Below, piece by piece: positions 1 through 8,916 of a stretch of 64,000 nt of DNA. Source of the DNA: Clostridia bacterium (GTDB lineage Bacteria > Bacillota > Clostridia > Christensenellales > Aristaeellaceae); contig JAFRLY010000026.1 of the NCBI GenBank assembly GCA_017431005.1, positions 50,214 through 114,213 of the forward strand. Reading direction: 5' to 3'. Every line of letters starts with the position of its first letter. Position 1 is the stretch's first letter. A model generated the notes under the pieces. The model was not told the origin of the DNA and ran no database searches. It saw nothing but the letters and a program-made list of their open reading frames with translations. The position numbers were made by a program, and so were the translations under genes.

Positions 1-2357
1 GGCGCCAGGTTTTCCGCAGAGATCCGGATGGTGACCGTTTCGGCCTGCCTGTGCGCGCGGACGACGGCCAGCGCCCGGCCGCGGAAGGTATTCCGGCAGG
101 GATCGGAATACAGCGTGTGATCCGAGGGATCACCATTATCCAGACTGAGAAGTGTTCCGTTTTCAACTGAGACGGCAACCGGCTGATCCGCGCTCGTGAC
201 AATCCTTTCCTGTTTATCGCGCAGTGCGATTTCAATCTGAATCACATCCTCCCCGGATCCGGCAACCGACGGCTGATCCGGCTCCGCGGTCAGATGCGTT
301 GCGGCAGCGGGCGGAAACAGTTCGGCTTTGGAAATGATATGATCGTTTTCGTCATATCCCACCACAATCACAGGCTCTCCGGTGCAGGGGACATCCCAGG
401 ACAGATGGAGGTCGTTGGTCGTGATTGGGCACTGTCTCCGGTCAAAATGCGCCCACTGTTTCGTCATACCCTGATTCGGGAACTCATACGCCTTCACGCC
501 ATAGCTCCGGCCTCCCAGGAAAAGCTCTGCCCTGAAGGCATTTGTATATACAATGACCGGAATGATCCGGTCTTTTCCGTAAACTGCCGGATCCGGCCAT
601 GGAGCGACGAACAGTGTCGGAACGTCCTTCCGCCACAAGGAGCGATAGAACCAGTACCCATCCTTCTCAAATCCGCAGGTATCCAGCACACCCGCGGAGG
701 ACCCCTTGTCCGGCCAGAAGCATTCTCCAAGATAGTCAATGCCTGTCCACATAAAGGACCCGATCATGAACGGACGGCTCCGGACATATTTCCAGAGCTT
801 TTCCGCCTTCAGCATTCTGGCGTAATAGGGGGTTCTTCCCCATACGCTTTCTTCCGTTTCCAGCCGGTAATCTCCCCGGCGCCCGTTGACGGCGATATCC
901 TCCGTACCCAGCAGCTTCCATTCCGGATGCTCCGTTTTATCCTCCGTCCAGAAGGTTTCCGTGCGTTCCCGCCACCTGTCGGCATAGTTTACGCCGACCA
1001 GATCCATTTCCCGCAGGAAGGCTTCCGAGGCTGCCCGGGGTTCGGCCTTCATCTGATCGCAGGCTGCCGTGACCGGCCGGGTCGGATCCAGCGCGTGACA
1101 TAACCCGACGAGCTCTTTCAGGATTTCCGGGCCGTCGTCCGTGATCTGCTCCAGGATTTCATTCCCGGCGCTCCACATTACGACAGAGGGATGATTCCTG
1201 TCCCGGAGGATCATGGAACGGATATCATCCCGCCAGCAGGATTCGAACCAGTCGGAGTATCCCCGGCTCTGATGCGTGTTGGATCCGAATTCCTTTCCCT
1301 TCATATGCCGCCACTCGTCGAAAGCCTCATCCATGACTACAAATCCCATTTCGTCGGCCAGCCGGAGCAGTGATGGATCCGGAGGGTTATGGCTGCAGCG
1401 CAGCGCGTTGCACCCCATTTCCTTCAGCTTCCTCAGCCGCCTTTCCCAGACGGCCGGCGGAACTGCGGCGCCGACGCCGCCGCCGTCATGATGCAGGCAT
1501 ACGCCCTTCATGATCTGCTTGCGGCCGTTGAGCATGAAACCGGTCTCCGCGGAGAAGGAGATCTCCCTGATGCCGAAAGAAACCTGGCAGCTGTCCAGCA
1601 CTTCCGTGCCCCTGACCAGCTGAACCTTCACCGTGTACAGCGCAGGATGATCCAGGTCCCAGCAGTCGGGATCCGGAATCGTCACCGTCTGCCGCACCGT
1701 CCGGGCCGGAACGGCGGAGACCGGACTTATCGCTTCAGCAGCTCTCTGACCTGCCGGGTCAGAAATGACGGCAGCCAGCGTAAGCCCGTTTTCCCTTTCG
1801 GGATTCAGGACTTCCGTGGCTATCTCGATCTCAGCATTTCCTTCCTTCAGCGAGCTGCGGACACAGACGCCCCATAACGGGATATGCGCCGGGCTGTGCT
1901 CAATCCAGGTGACATTGCGGGTAACCCCGCTTCCGGAATACCAGCGGCTGTTAGGCTGATGGCTGTTATCCACACGGATCAGGACTTCATTTTCACCTGT
2001 CTGCAGGAACGGCGTCAGCTTCACCTCAAAGGATGTATAGCCATATGCATGATGGCCCGCGTGCTTCCCGTTGACCCAGAGATCGCAGTTCATATAGACG
2101 CCGTCAAACAGCAGGGAAGCCTCCCGTCCCGCTTCCGGAATACAGACAAAGCGTTTCCTGTACCACCCGATACCGGTCCGTGCATAGCCGCCTGACCCGC
2201 AGGAAGGGGCATCGGCCTGTACTTCATAATCCACAGACCAGTCATGGGGCAGCTGCACCGGGCGGAAGGAAACATCAGCTTCCGGAAAATCAGTCTGATC
2301 TGTCAGAGCAAATTCCCAGTCAAAGTTAAACGAGCTTTCTGTTCTCGGAGAATCCAT
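1..2357 (-). CDS. Glycoside hydrolase family 2 protein (beta-galactosidase-like), 3' end beyond window
   Basis: Reading leftward from an ATG at 2357, the frame stays open to base 1, so the C-terminus is missing. About 785 residues are visible. The order is a GH2 sugar-binding domain (about 15-170), an Ig-like domain (about 180-270), a TIM barrel (about 275-570), then beta domains like those trailing long GH2 enzymes. The acid/base motif NHPSVVMWSAGNE ends at Glu400, the likely nucleophile is Glu486 in LLGTED, and the barrel motif FMWTGIDYLGE follows. An AAGGAAGG ribosome site precedes the ATG. No signal peptide is seen, so it probably acts in the cytoplasm on imported beta-linked oligosaccharides. 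Beta-galactosidase versus beta-glucuronidase or another GH2 activity cannot be decided. Confidence 0.9.
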   Translation of the reverse strand, partial: MDSPRTESSFNFDWEFALTDQTDFPEADVSFRPVQLPHDWSVDYEVQADAPSCGSGGYARTGIGWYRKRFVCIPEAGREASLLFDGVYMNCDLWVNGKHAGHHAYGYTSFEVKLTPFLQTGENEVLIRVDNSHQPNSRWYSGSGVTRNVTWIEHSPAHIPLWGVCVRSSLKEGNAEIEIATEVLNPERENGLTLAAVISDPAGQRAAEAISPVSAVPARTVRQTVTIPDPDCWDLDHPALYTVKVQLVRGTEVLDSCQVSFGIREISFSAETGFMLNGRKQIMKGVCLHHDGGGVGAAVPPAVWERRLRKLKEMGCNALRCSHNPPDPSLLRLADEMGFVVMDEAFDEWRHMKGKEFGSNTHQSRGYSDWFESCWRDDIRSMILRDRNHPSVVMWSAGNEILEQITDDGPEILKELVGLCHALDPTRPVTAACDQMKAEPRAASEAFLREMDLVGVNYADRWRERTETFWTEDKTEHPEWKLLGTEDIAVNGRRGDYRLETEESVWGRTPYYARMLKAEKLWKYVRSRPFMIGSFMWTGIDYLGECFWPDKGSSAGVLDTCGFEKDGYWFYRSLWRKDVPTLFVAPWPDPAVYGKDRIIPVIVYTNAFRAELFLGGRSYGVKAYEFPNQGMTKQWAHFDRRQCPITTNDLHLSWDVPCTGEPVIVVGYDENDHIISKAELFPPAAATHLTAEPDQPSVAGSGEDVIQIEIALRDKQERIVTSADQPVAVSVENGTLLSLDNGDPSDHTLYSDPCRNTFRGRALAVVRAHRQAETVTIRISAENLA

Positions 2358-2554
2358 TGACGATCGCCTTCCTTTTTATTTTATTGTTCTTTGTATACGG
2401 AAAAACTGCAGCATATTGCCTGTACGCAACAATATATTACCATCCGGCCTGGTCTCTGGCAACTCCTGCGGCATGCGGACATCCCGGCTGTTCAGGACAG
2501 ACTCCGGGATCCGGCTCCCGCAAAATTTATCAATCATGCCGCAGTAAAAATGAG

Positions 2555-2608
2555 TGATTAAACGAAAAAAATACGCTACAATCAAAGAAAAGAAGACGCA
2601 CAGAGGAG
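2555..2608 (+). promoter_or_regulatory. Possible promoter and strong RBS of the GH35 operon
   Basis: A TACAAT -10 box at 2577-2582 has a weak TGATTA -35 candidate at 2555-2560 (16 bp spacing). An AGAGGAG ribosome site at 2602-2608 precedes the ATG at 2618. The 260-base gap to the divergent GH2 gene is AT-rich and should hold the control region of both genes. I could not identify an operator. Confidence 0.4.
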
Positions 2609-2617
2609 CGTGGCACA

Positions 2618-4873
2618 ATGGAATATCAGATTGATCTGAGCCGGTATCGGGAAGGAACCCGGTTTGACCTGGGAAAGGATTTCAGAGGAAGCTCTCCTGC
2701 GGGGGAATGGATCAGCTTCAACAATTACTACATGGAGAAGAACGGGAAACCTTTCTTTTCTGTAGCGGGTGAGCTCCATTACAGCCGGATGGAAGCCTCG
2801 CGCTGGGAGGACGAGCTGATCAAGATGCGCATGGGTGGGATCAACGTTGTGTCGACCTACCTTTTCTGGAATCATATTGAAGAGGAAGAGGGAGTCTTTG
2901 ATTTTACCGGGCGGCGGGATCTGAGGCGCTTTGTTTCCCTGTGCGGGAAGCACGGGATGTATGTGATTCTGCGGGTGGGCCCCTTTGACCACGGGGAGGT
3001 CCGGAACGGCGGGCTGCCGGACTGGCTGTACGGGAAACCCTTTGAGGTGCGGCATACCAATGAGGAATTCCTGCGGTATGTGCGCCGCCTGTACGGGAAA
3101 ATCGGGGAGCAGACCCGGGGGCTCTTTTATCAGGACGGCGGCCCCGTCATCGCAGTGCAGCTGGATAACGAATACATGCATTCCTCCGCCATGTGGGAGA
3201 TCACGACGGGTATCTCCAACGAATGGATCAACAAAGGGGATGAAGGGGAGAAATATATTCTGGCCCTGCGGGAGATCGCCCTGGAATGCGGACTGAAGCC
3301 AGCGTTCTTCACCGGAACAGCATGGGGCGGAGCAGCTTATTCCCCCCGCGTGCTGCCCCTGTGGGGCGGCTATGCCTACCGCCCGTGGATCTTTTATTCA
3401 CACCGGGGAGAGCATCCGGCAACAGAGGAATATATCTACGAGGATTACCATCATAACGGCGCTGTCTGCGCGGACGATTTCACACCGGAATATCCGCCTG
3501 AGGACCGGCCGTATGCCTGCTGTGAAATGGGAGCGGGCATGATGTGCTGTTACTATTACCGGTTTATCTACCCTTACCGGAGCGTGGACGCGCTGGCCAA
3601 TATCAAGACAGGGTCCGGCTGCAATTTCCTGGGATATTATATGTTCCACGGGGGAACCAATCCGATCGGGAAAAACGGCACCTATCTGAACGAGGCGCAG
3701 GTGCCGAAAATATCCTATGACTACCAGGCTGCGCTGGGAGAATTCGGCCAGATCCGGGAATCCTACAGCCGTCTGAAGAGCATTCATTTCTTTACCCGCT
3801 TCTTCGGAGACCGGCTGGCGCCGATGGAGACCGTGCTGCCGGAAGGCGCTTCCGCGACAGATCCCAGAGATACTGAAACGCTGCGTTTCGCTGTGCGGAC
3901 CAGCGGAGAGAGCGGTTTCCTCTTCATCAACAATTTTCAGGACCATCTGGATATGCCGGCCCGGAAGCATGACCGGGTGCGCGTGATTACCGGGGCGGAG
4001 GAATATGATTTTGACATCAGTCTGGCGCCGGAGGAAAACGCAATTCTGCCCTTTGGAATGGATCTGGACGGAATTCTGCTCCGACAGGCTGCCGCGCAGC
4101 CTGTGCTGAGGACGGAAGCGGACGGCCGGGTTCTCTATGTGTTTATGGAGAATGAAGGACTGCCGGCGGACTTCCGTTTCGGAGACGGGGCGGAGGTGAC
4201 AGGAAACGCAGGACCCCTGAACGGCGAGGCTGCCCGCTGCTTTACTGTCCGGCAGGGAGAACGGCAGACTGACGTGCTTCTGATCAGCCGGGAAATGGCG
4301 AACCGGCTGTTTCTGCTGCGGGACGGCAGCCTGATCTTTACCGGCGCGGCGCTGCTGGAGGATGAGCTGGGCCATCTGCGGCTGGAAACCGTTGAGCCGG
4401 ACAACATTCTGCAGTGTTGGCCGCCGGAGCGCCTCGGAGCATCCGGGAAATGGATGCGGATGCCGGACCGCGGGCCGCTGGGCGAATGGCGGATGGATAC
4501 CGCGAAGATGGAGCTGAAGGTTTCGGTAATGCAGACAGCCCGGCACAAGTATGTATTCAGCCTGCCGGAGCTGCCGGAGAAGCTGAAGGATGTCCGCCTG
4601 CGGATCAGCTATGAGGGAGATATCGGCATGCTGTTCCTGGACAATACCATGATCAGTGATAACTTTTGCAACGGAGACACCTGGGAGATCGGGCTGAGGG
4701 AGCACCGGGAGGCGCTGAAAACCGGCAGGCTGGCGCTGACGATCGCACCGGTCCGGGAGGGGGCGGTTGTCAGCACGGAATCCGCCATGGCGGCACGGAG
4801 CGAGGAAAGCCGGCAGGAGACCGGGAAATTGATCAGCGCGGCTTTACAGCCGGTTTACGAAATTGTAATATGA
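2618..4873 (+). CDS. Glycoside hydrolase family 35 beta-galactosidase
   Basis: A 751-residue enzyme expected to remove terminal beta-galactosyl residues from oligosaccharides. The N-terminal half is a GH35 TIM barrel. The run YLFWNHIEEEEG followed by VILRVGPF is typical, the acid/base Glu185 sits in VQLDNEY, and the likely nucleophile is Glu303 in CCEMGAG. The C-terminal 350 residues are beta-rich, as in other long GH35 proteins. No signal peptide is present, suggesting cytoplasmic action on transported sugars. It opens a rightward run with an SGNH hydrolase, an isomerase and an unknown TIM-barrel-like protein, and lies divergent to a GH2 gene. The family call is firm; the natural substrate is inferred. 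Confidence 0.88.
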   Translation: MEYQIDLSRYREGTRFDLGKDFRGSSPAGEWISFNNYYMEKNGKPFFSVAGELHYSRMEASRWEDELIKMRMGGINVVSTYLFWNHIEEEEGVFDFTGRRDLRRFVSLCGKHGMYVILRVGPFDHGEVRNGGLPDWLYGKPFEVRHTNEEFLRYVRRLYGKIGEQTRGLFYQDGGPVIAVQLDNEYMHSSAMWEITTGISNEWINKGDEGEKYILALREIALECGLKPAFFTGTAWGGAAYSPRVLPLWGGYAYRPWIFYSHRGEHPATEEYIYEDYHHNGAVCADDFTPEYPPEDRPYACCEMGAGMMCCYYYRFIYPYRSVDALANIKTGSGCNFLGYYMFHGGTNPIGKNGTYLNEAQVPKISYDYQAALGEFGQIRESYSRLKSIHFFTRFFGDRLAPMETVLPEGASATDPRDTETLRFAVRTSGESGFLFINNFQDHLDMPARKHDRVRVITGAEEYDFDISLAPEENAILPFGMDLDGILLRQAAAQPVLRTEADGRVLYVFMENEGLPADFRFGDGAEVTGNAGPLNGEAARCFTVRQGERQTDVLLISREMANRLFLLRDGSLIFTGAALLEDELGHLRLETVEPDNILQCWPPERLGASGKWMRMPDRGPLGEWRMDTAKMELKVSVMQTARHKYVFSLPELPEKLKDVRLRISYEGDIGMLFLDNTMISDNFCNGDTWEIGLREHREALKTGRLALTIAPVREGAVVSTESAMAARSEESRQETGKLISAALQPVYEIVI

Positions 4874-4939
4874 CGGAAAGCCTGCCCGGATTTGCGGCAG
4901 CCTCTCCTGCGCAGAAGGAAGAAAGGTTTTGGTGAAAGC

Positions 4940-5599
4940 ATGAGCATTCCCGGCAAAAATGAGTATCTGTCCGCTTTATGCGACCGGCTCGCGAAGCGCT
5001 GGCCTGACAACGCCGCGGTCAATATCGTCTGCCACGGCCACAGCGTGCCTGCCGGCTATGCCTGTACACCCTGGGTGGATACCTTTCACGCGTATCCGCA
5101 TCTGGTGCACAGGACGCTGAATCAGCGCTTCCCCTACGCGGTGACGAATGTGATTGTGACCGCCGTCGGCGGGGAAACGTCTCCCCAGGGCGCCGCCCGG
5201 TTTGAGCGCGACGTGCTGTGCCATCAGCCGGATCTGGTGATCCTGGATTACGGGCTGAACGACCGGCAGGCAGGGCTGGCCGAAGCGGAGCAGGCCTGGA
5301 GAAGCATGATTGAGAAGACGCTGGAGCGCGGGATACCCATCATGCTGATGACGCCCAGCTGGGATCTGACCTGGTTTTCACAGAGCGGGGAATGGCACGC
5401 GCTGGAGACGCACGCGGCGCAGGAGCGGGCACTGGCCGCGGAATACGGCGCCGCGCTGGGTGACAGCTTTGCGGCGTTCCGGCGGTACATTGACGGCGGA
5501 GGCGATCTGCAGAACCTGCTCAGCCACTGGAATCATCCATCCCCGCTGGGGCACGAGCTCATCGCCCGCGAAATCACCGGCTGGTTTACCGCCAGATAG
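4940..5599 (+). CDS. SGNH/GDSL-type hydrolase (probable carbohydrate esterase)
   Basis: A 219-residue lipase/esterase-fold protein. The SGNH blocks are visible: Ser35 in GHSVPAG, a GG pair before TSPQG, Asn107 in DYGLNDR, and His199 in NHPSPLGH. The Asp usually three residues before the catalytic His is a His here, which also occurs in some carbohydrate-acetylesterase-like groups. The ATG at 4940 is preferred over an upstream in-frame ATG at 4892 because a GGTGAAAGC element precedes it and the extra 16 residues are not family-like. Position after GH35 suggests de-acetylation of plant-glycan oligosaccharides. No signal peptide is seen. The substrate is not determinable. Confidence 0.72.
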   Translation: MSIPGKNEYLSALCDRLAKRWPDNAAVNIVCHGHSVPAGYACTPWVDTFHAYPHLVHRTLNQRFPYAVTNVIVTAVGGETSPQGAARFERDVLCHQPDLVILDYGLNDRQAGLAEAEQAWRSMIEKTLERGIPIMLMTPSWDLTWFSQSGEWHALETHAAQERALAAEYGAALGDSFAAFRRYIDGGGDLQNLLSHWNHPSPLGHELIAREITGWFTAR

Positions 5600-5678
5600 G
5601 ATGCTTCCGGCGGACGGGCCTTTGCGCGGCCAGGCAGAGATGAAGCTTCCGGCCTGAAGCAGAAATGAGGAAAAGCCT

Positions 5679-6536
5679 ATGCAGTTTGGCATGCCGACCC
5701 TGATTGAAAACCGGTCCCTGGAGGACAATGTTGCGCTGTGCAGGGAGCTGGGCCTTCAGTTTATTGAACTGAACATGAACTTCCCGGAATACCAGACCGA
5801 ACGGCTGGAGAAGACCGATGACCTGCTGCGGCTGGCTGAGCAGGCCGGTATTTACTATACGATTCATCTGGATGAAAACCTGAATATCGCGGATTTCAAC
5901 CGGCTTGTTTCAGACGCGTATCTGGAAACCGTGCGCCGCACAATTGCCGCGGCCAGGAAGCTGCTGCCGCTGCGCGACCGCTTCGGGGACCGGCGTCAGC
6001 CGCTGATTCTGAACATGCATATGCACCACGGCATCCATATCACGCTGCCGGACCGGAAGGTGCAGATGTATGAGCGGGATTTCGACGTTTATATGCGGTC
6101 CTTCACGGACTTCCGCTCCCGCTGCGAAGAATGGACCGGCGATGACGACATTGTGATTGCAGTTGAGAACACGGACGGATTCCGTGAATATGAAAAGAAA
6201 GCCGCGGCATATCTTCTGGAAAGCCCGAAATTCGCCCTGACCTGGGATATCGGACACTCCAAAGCCATTCATGAAACGGACGTTCCCTTCATCCTGGCGC
6301 ATCAGGCCTCCCTGCGGCATTTCCATATCCATGACGCCACGGAAACGCCGCCCAGGAACCATCTTGCCCTGGGCGACGGTGAGATCAGCCTGGCGGACAG
6401 GCTGAAGCTGGCTGAGCGCCGGAATGCCAGATGCGTGCTGGAAACAAAAACCATCGCGGCGCTGAAACAATCCGTTCAGTGGCTGAGGAACAGGCAGGAG
6501 GACTTTTGCTTTTTTCCGGAGAATTCTTTTTCATAA
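5679..6536 (+). CDS. Sugar phosphate isomerase/epimerase family protein (TIM barrel)
   Basis: A 285-residue protein of the xylose-isomerase-like (AP endonuclease 2) superfamily. Visible blocks are an N-terminal strand QFGMPTLIEN, the IELNMNFPE and YTIHLDEN strands, AVENTD in the middle, and LTWDIGHSK then HFHIHDAT near the C-terminus. The Glu, Asp and His residues in these blocks match the metal-binding side of the barrel. A GAGGAAAAG ribosome site lies just upstream. It follows the SGNH hydrolase closely, so a role in converting a released sugar or uronate is likely. It resembles but is not very close to the second isomerase at 12307-13056. Confidence 0.75.
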   Translation: MQFGMPTLIENRSLEDNVALCRELGLQFIELNMNFPEYQTERLEKTDDLLRLAEQAGIYYTIHLDENLNIADFNRLVSDAYLETVRRTIAAARKLLPLRDRFGDRRQPLILNMHMHHGIHITLPDRKVQMYERDFDVYMRSFTDFRSRCEEWTGDDDIVIAVENTDGFREYEKKAAAYLLESPKFALTWDIGHSKAIHETDVPFILAHQASLRHFHIHDATETPPRNHLALGDGEISLADRLKLAERRNARCVLETKTIAALKQSVQWLRNRQEDFCFFPENSFS

Positions 6537-6576
6537 AATTCTGAACAATGTCTGTGTGCATAAAAAGGAGGAACAG

Positions 6577-7437
6577 ATGATGAAACAGTTTCCCCGTACG
6601 GAGGTTGCCGGAATTTCCCTTCCCAGGATGCTGATGGGAACCAACTGGCTGCTGGGATACAGCCATACGGGCCCCGCAGCGGACAATATGATCAAGGCGC
6701 GGCACAGCGATCCGCGGAATGTGGCGGCAGTGGCGGATGCCTATATGGAATACGGGATTGACGCCATGATGGCTCCGGAGTTTTCACCGGACGGACCGCT
6801 GGAGCAGGGGCTGCGTATGACGGAGGAAAAAACCGGAAAGCGGATTATCCGGATCGTCACACCGGCGCTCAATGTGGACGACACACCTGAGGGGCGCGCG
6901 GAGGCAGAAAAACTGGTGGAGAAATCCGCAAAGGACGGCGCCACCTTCTGCCTGATTCATCACATGGCGTGCGAACAGCTGATCAACAAAAACCGGCAGA
7001 CCATGGACCGGCTGCCGGATTACCTGGATATGATCCGGCAGCACGGGATGATCCCGGGGCTTTCCGCCCATATGCCGGAGGTGGTTCAGTACTCAGATAT
7101 GAATGAATATGACGTGCAGACCTATATTCAGATCTACAACTGCCTGGGCTTCCTGATGCAGATCGAGGTGGAGGGCGTCAACAGCATCATCTGGAACGCG
7201 AAGAAGCCGGTCATGACCATCAAGTCCATGGCCGCCGGAAGGTGCACGCCGTTTGTGGGGCTGACCTTCAGCTATTCCACGATCCGCGACTGCGATATGG
7301 TGACGCTCGGCGCATTCACGCCCGAAGAGGTTCATGAGGACGTGGAAATTGCCATGGCGACCCTGGAGCACCGGCATCCGCTGCTGGGCCGGAGAAGCAG
7401 CCCGGCGATGTCCTCCATTCTGGCGGCCCGGGAGTAA
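6577..7437 (+). CDS. Uncharacterised TIM-barrel-like protein of the GH35 operon
   Basis: I do not recognise a named family. The protein is 286 residues from the ATG at 6577, chosen because AAAAAGGAGG lies six bases upstream. Its opening, EVAGISLPRMLMGTNWLLGY, and its ending, where TLGAFTPEEVHEDVEIAM follows a GLTFSYS segment, recall the first and last strands of aldo-keto-reductase-like or aldolase-like barrels. The Tyr/Lys/His set of true aldo-keto reductases is not obvious. CLIHHMACEQ and GLSAHMPEVV supply candidate active-site histidines. As the last gene of the GH35-SGNH-isomerase run it probably acts on a sugar-derived metabolite, but no function can be assigned. Confidence 0.6.
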   Translation: MMKQFPRTEVAGISLPRMLMGTNWLLGYSHTGPAADNMIKARHSDPRNVAAVADAYMEYGIDAMMAPEFSPDGPLEQGLRMTEEKTGKRIIRIVTPALNVDDTPEGRAEAEKLVEKSAKDGATFCLIHHMACEQLINKNRQTMDRLPDYLDMIRQHGMIPGLSAHMPEVVQYSDMNEYDVQTYIQIYNCLGFLMQIEVEGVNSIIWNAKKPVMTIKSMAAGRCTPFVGLTFSYSTIRDCDMVTLGAFTPEEVHEDVEIAMATLEHRHPLLGRRSSPAMSSILAARE

Positions 7438-7464
7438 CCGGAGCGCCGGCAGATCCTTATCCGC

Positions 7465-7887
7465 TCAGATACCCGCTGCCTTGGTTTCGCAATACAGGCA
7501 GCGGTATTCTTTTGTCCGGGGATTCGCCAGGCGGAAAACCTGATCCAGCTCCTGCTCACAGCAGGAGATGCAGCGGGGATTTTTGCACCGGAGGACATTC
7601 ACCAGCCGCTCCGGAAGCCCCATCTGCTTTTTTTCCTTCAGAATCCCGTCCCGGATGATGTTGACGGTCGCGCCGGGATCCACAAAGCCGATTACGTCAA
7701 AGTTGACGGGAATGGCCGCGTCAATCTTGATAATATCCTTCCGGCCGAGCTTGGAGGAAACCACATTGGTGATCAGGGCCACAGGCACATCCAGGTTCTC
7801 CAGCCCGAGCAGGCGGTAAAGCTTCATGCCGCCGCCGGCCGCAATATGATCGATCACAATACCGTCGCGAATGGAATCCACATTCAT
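7465..7887 (-). CDS. pyrI: Aspartate carbamoyltransferase regulatory subunit
   Basis: A 140-residue PyrI chain, the nucleotide-binding regulatory subunit that assembles with PyrB. The N-terminal allosteric domain contains IDHIAAGGGMKLYRLLGL. The C-terminal zinc domain keeps the four cysteines (101, 106, 130, 133) in the CxxxxC and CxxC arrangement. It lies 35 bases after pyrB on the same strand, the usual pyrBI order. It converges on the unknown gene ending at 7437, and I saw no clear terminator in the 27 bases between them. Confidence 0.95.
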   Translation of the reverse strand: MNVDSIRDGIVIDHIAAGGGMKLYRLLGLENLDVPVALITNVVSSKLGRKDIIKIDAAIPVNFDVIGFVDPGATVNIIRDGILKEKKQMGLPERLVNVLRCKNPRCISCCEQELDQVFRLANPRTKEYRCLYCETKAAGI

Positions 7888-7922
7888 TGCTAATTTCTCC
7901 TTGCTGTGTGATAGAAGACCGG

Positions 7923-8855
7923 TTATGCCGGCTGAAGATTCAGAAGCATCAGGATCAGCGCCATCCGCATGTACTTCCCGTTCAGTACCTGCTTGAAATA
8001 ACAGGCCCGGGGATCATCGTCCACCGCGACGCTGATCTCGTTGACCCGGGGAAGGGGATGCATGACCGAGAGATCAGGACGCGCCTTTTTCAGCTTCTCC
8101 GGGGTCAGGATATAGCTGTCCTTCAGGCGGAGGTAGTCCTCTTCGTTGAAGAACCGCTCCCGCTGCACCCGGGTCATGTACAGGATATCCAGATTGCCGA
8201 TGACGGCCTCCAGATCCGTTGTCTGGCTGTAAGGAATCCCTCTGGCCTTCAGGGCGTCATTTTTCACATAGCTGGGGAGCTTCAGCTCCTCCGGGCTGAT
8301 CAGCACGAAGTTCAGCCCCTCGTACCGGCTCAGGGCATTGATCAGGGAATGAACCGTGCGCCCGAACTTCAGGTCGCCGCAGAGACCGACGGTCAGATTG
8401 CTCAGGCGCCCTTTTTCACGCCGGATGGTCAGCAGGTCGGCCAGGGTCTGCGTGGGATGGCAATGACCGCCGTCGCCGGCATTGATTACGGGAATGGAGG
8501 CATTCCGGGCGGCCACCAGCGCCGCGCCTTCCTTGGGATGGCGCATGGCGATGATGTCGGCATAGCAGGAGACGGTTTTGGCGGTGTCAGCCACGCTCTC
8601 GCCCTTGGCGGCTGAGCTGGCTGCAGCGTCCGTGACGCTGAGCACGGCGCCGCCCAGCTCGTGCATGGCCGCTTCAAAGCTCAGCCGGGTGCGGGTGCTC
8701 GGCTCAAAGAACAGGGCGGCCAGCTTTTTGTACCGGCAGGCCTCCCGGTACCGTTCCGGACGGGCGATGATATCCTCGGCGGTGTCCATCAGGCGGTCAA
8801 GCTCTTCCGGGGAAAGATCCAGAATGTCGATAACGCTGCGTACGGGTTGGGTCAT
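7923..8855 (-). CDS. pyrB: Aspartate carbamoyltransferase catalytic subunit
   Basis: PyrB makes carbamoyl-aspartate from carbamoyl phosphate and aspartate, the first committed pyrimidine step. In 310 residues the phosphate-binding loop STRTR (53-57) sits in [13 protein letters not shown], followed later by [12 protein letters not shown] and [10 protein letters not shown]. The ATG at 8855 is preferred over the upstream in-frame ATG at 8894 because GGAG lies a suitable distance before it and PyrB proteins start close to this point. The gene sits only 61 bases after an ABC exporter gene on the same strand. No attenuator or PyrR-type leader could be recognised in that gap. Confidence 0.95.
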   Translation of the reverse strand: MTQPVRSVIDILDLSPEELDRLMDTAEDIIARPERYREACRYKKLAALFFEPSTRTRLSFEAAMHELGGAVLSVTDAAASSAAKGESVADTAKTVSCYADIIAMRHPKEGAALVAARNASIPVINAGDGGHCHPTQTLADLLTIRREKGRLSNLTVGLCGDLKFGRTVHSLINALSRYEGLNFVLISPEELKLPSYVKNDALKARGIPYSQTTDLEAVIGNLDILYMTRVQRERFFNEEDYLRLKDSYILTPEKLKKARPDLSVMHPLPRVNEISVAVDDDPRACYFKQVLNGKYMRMALILMLLNLQPA

Positions 8856-8916
8856 GGATGGTGCTCCAATCTGCCCCGAAGGGCGGCTGATCACGGGAAA
8901 AGTGTCATACGGGTTC

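Noticed and set aside
4940-5599. SGNH protein as a pseudoenzyme because the Asp before the catalytic His is missing
   Set aside because: Ser, Asn and His are all present, and some active carbohydrate-esterase-like groups also lack that Asp, so the change is not strong evidence of inactivity.
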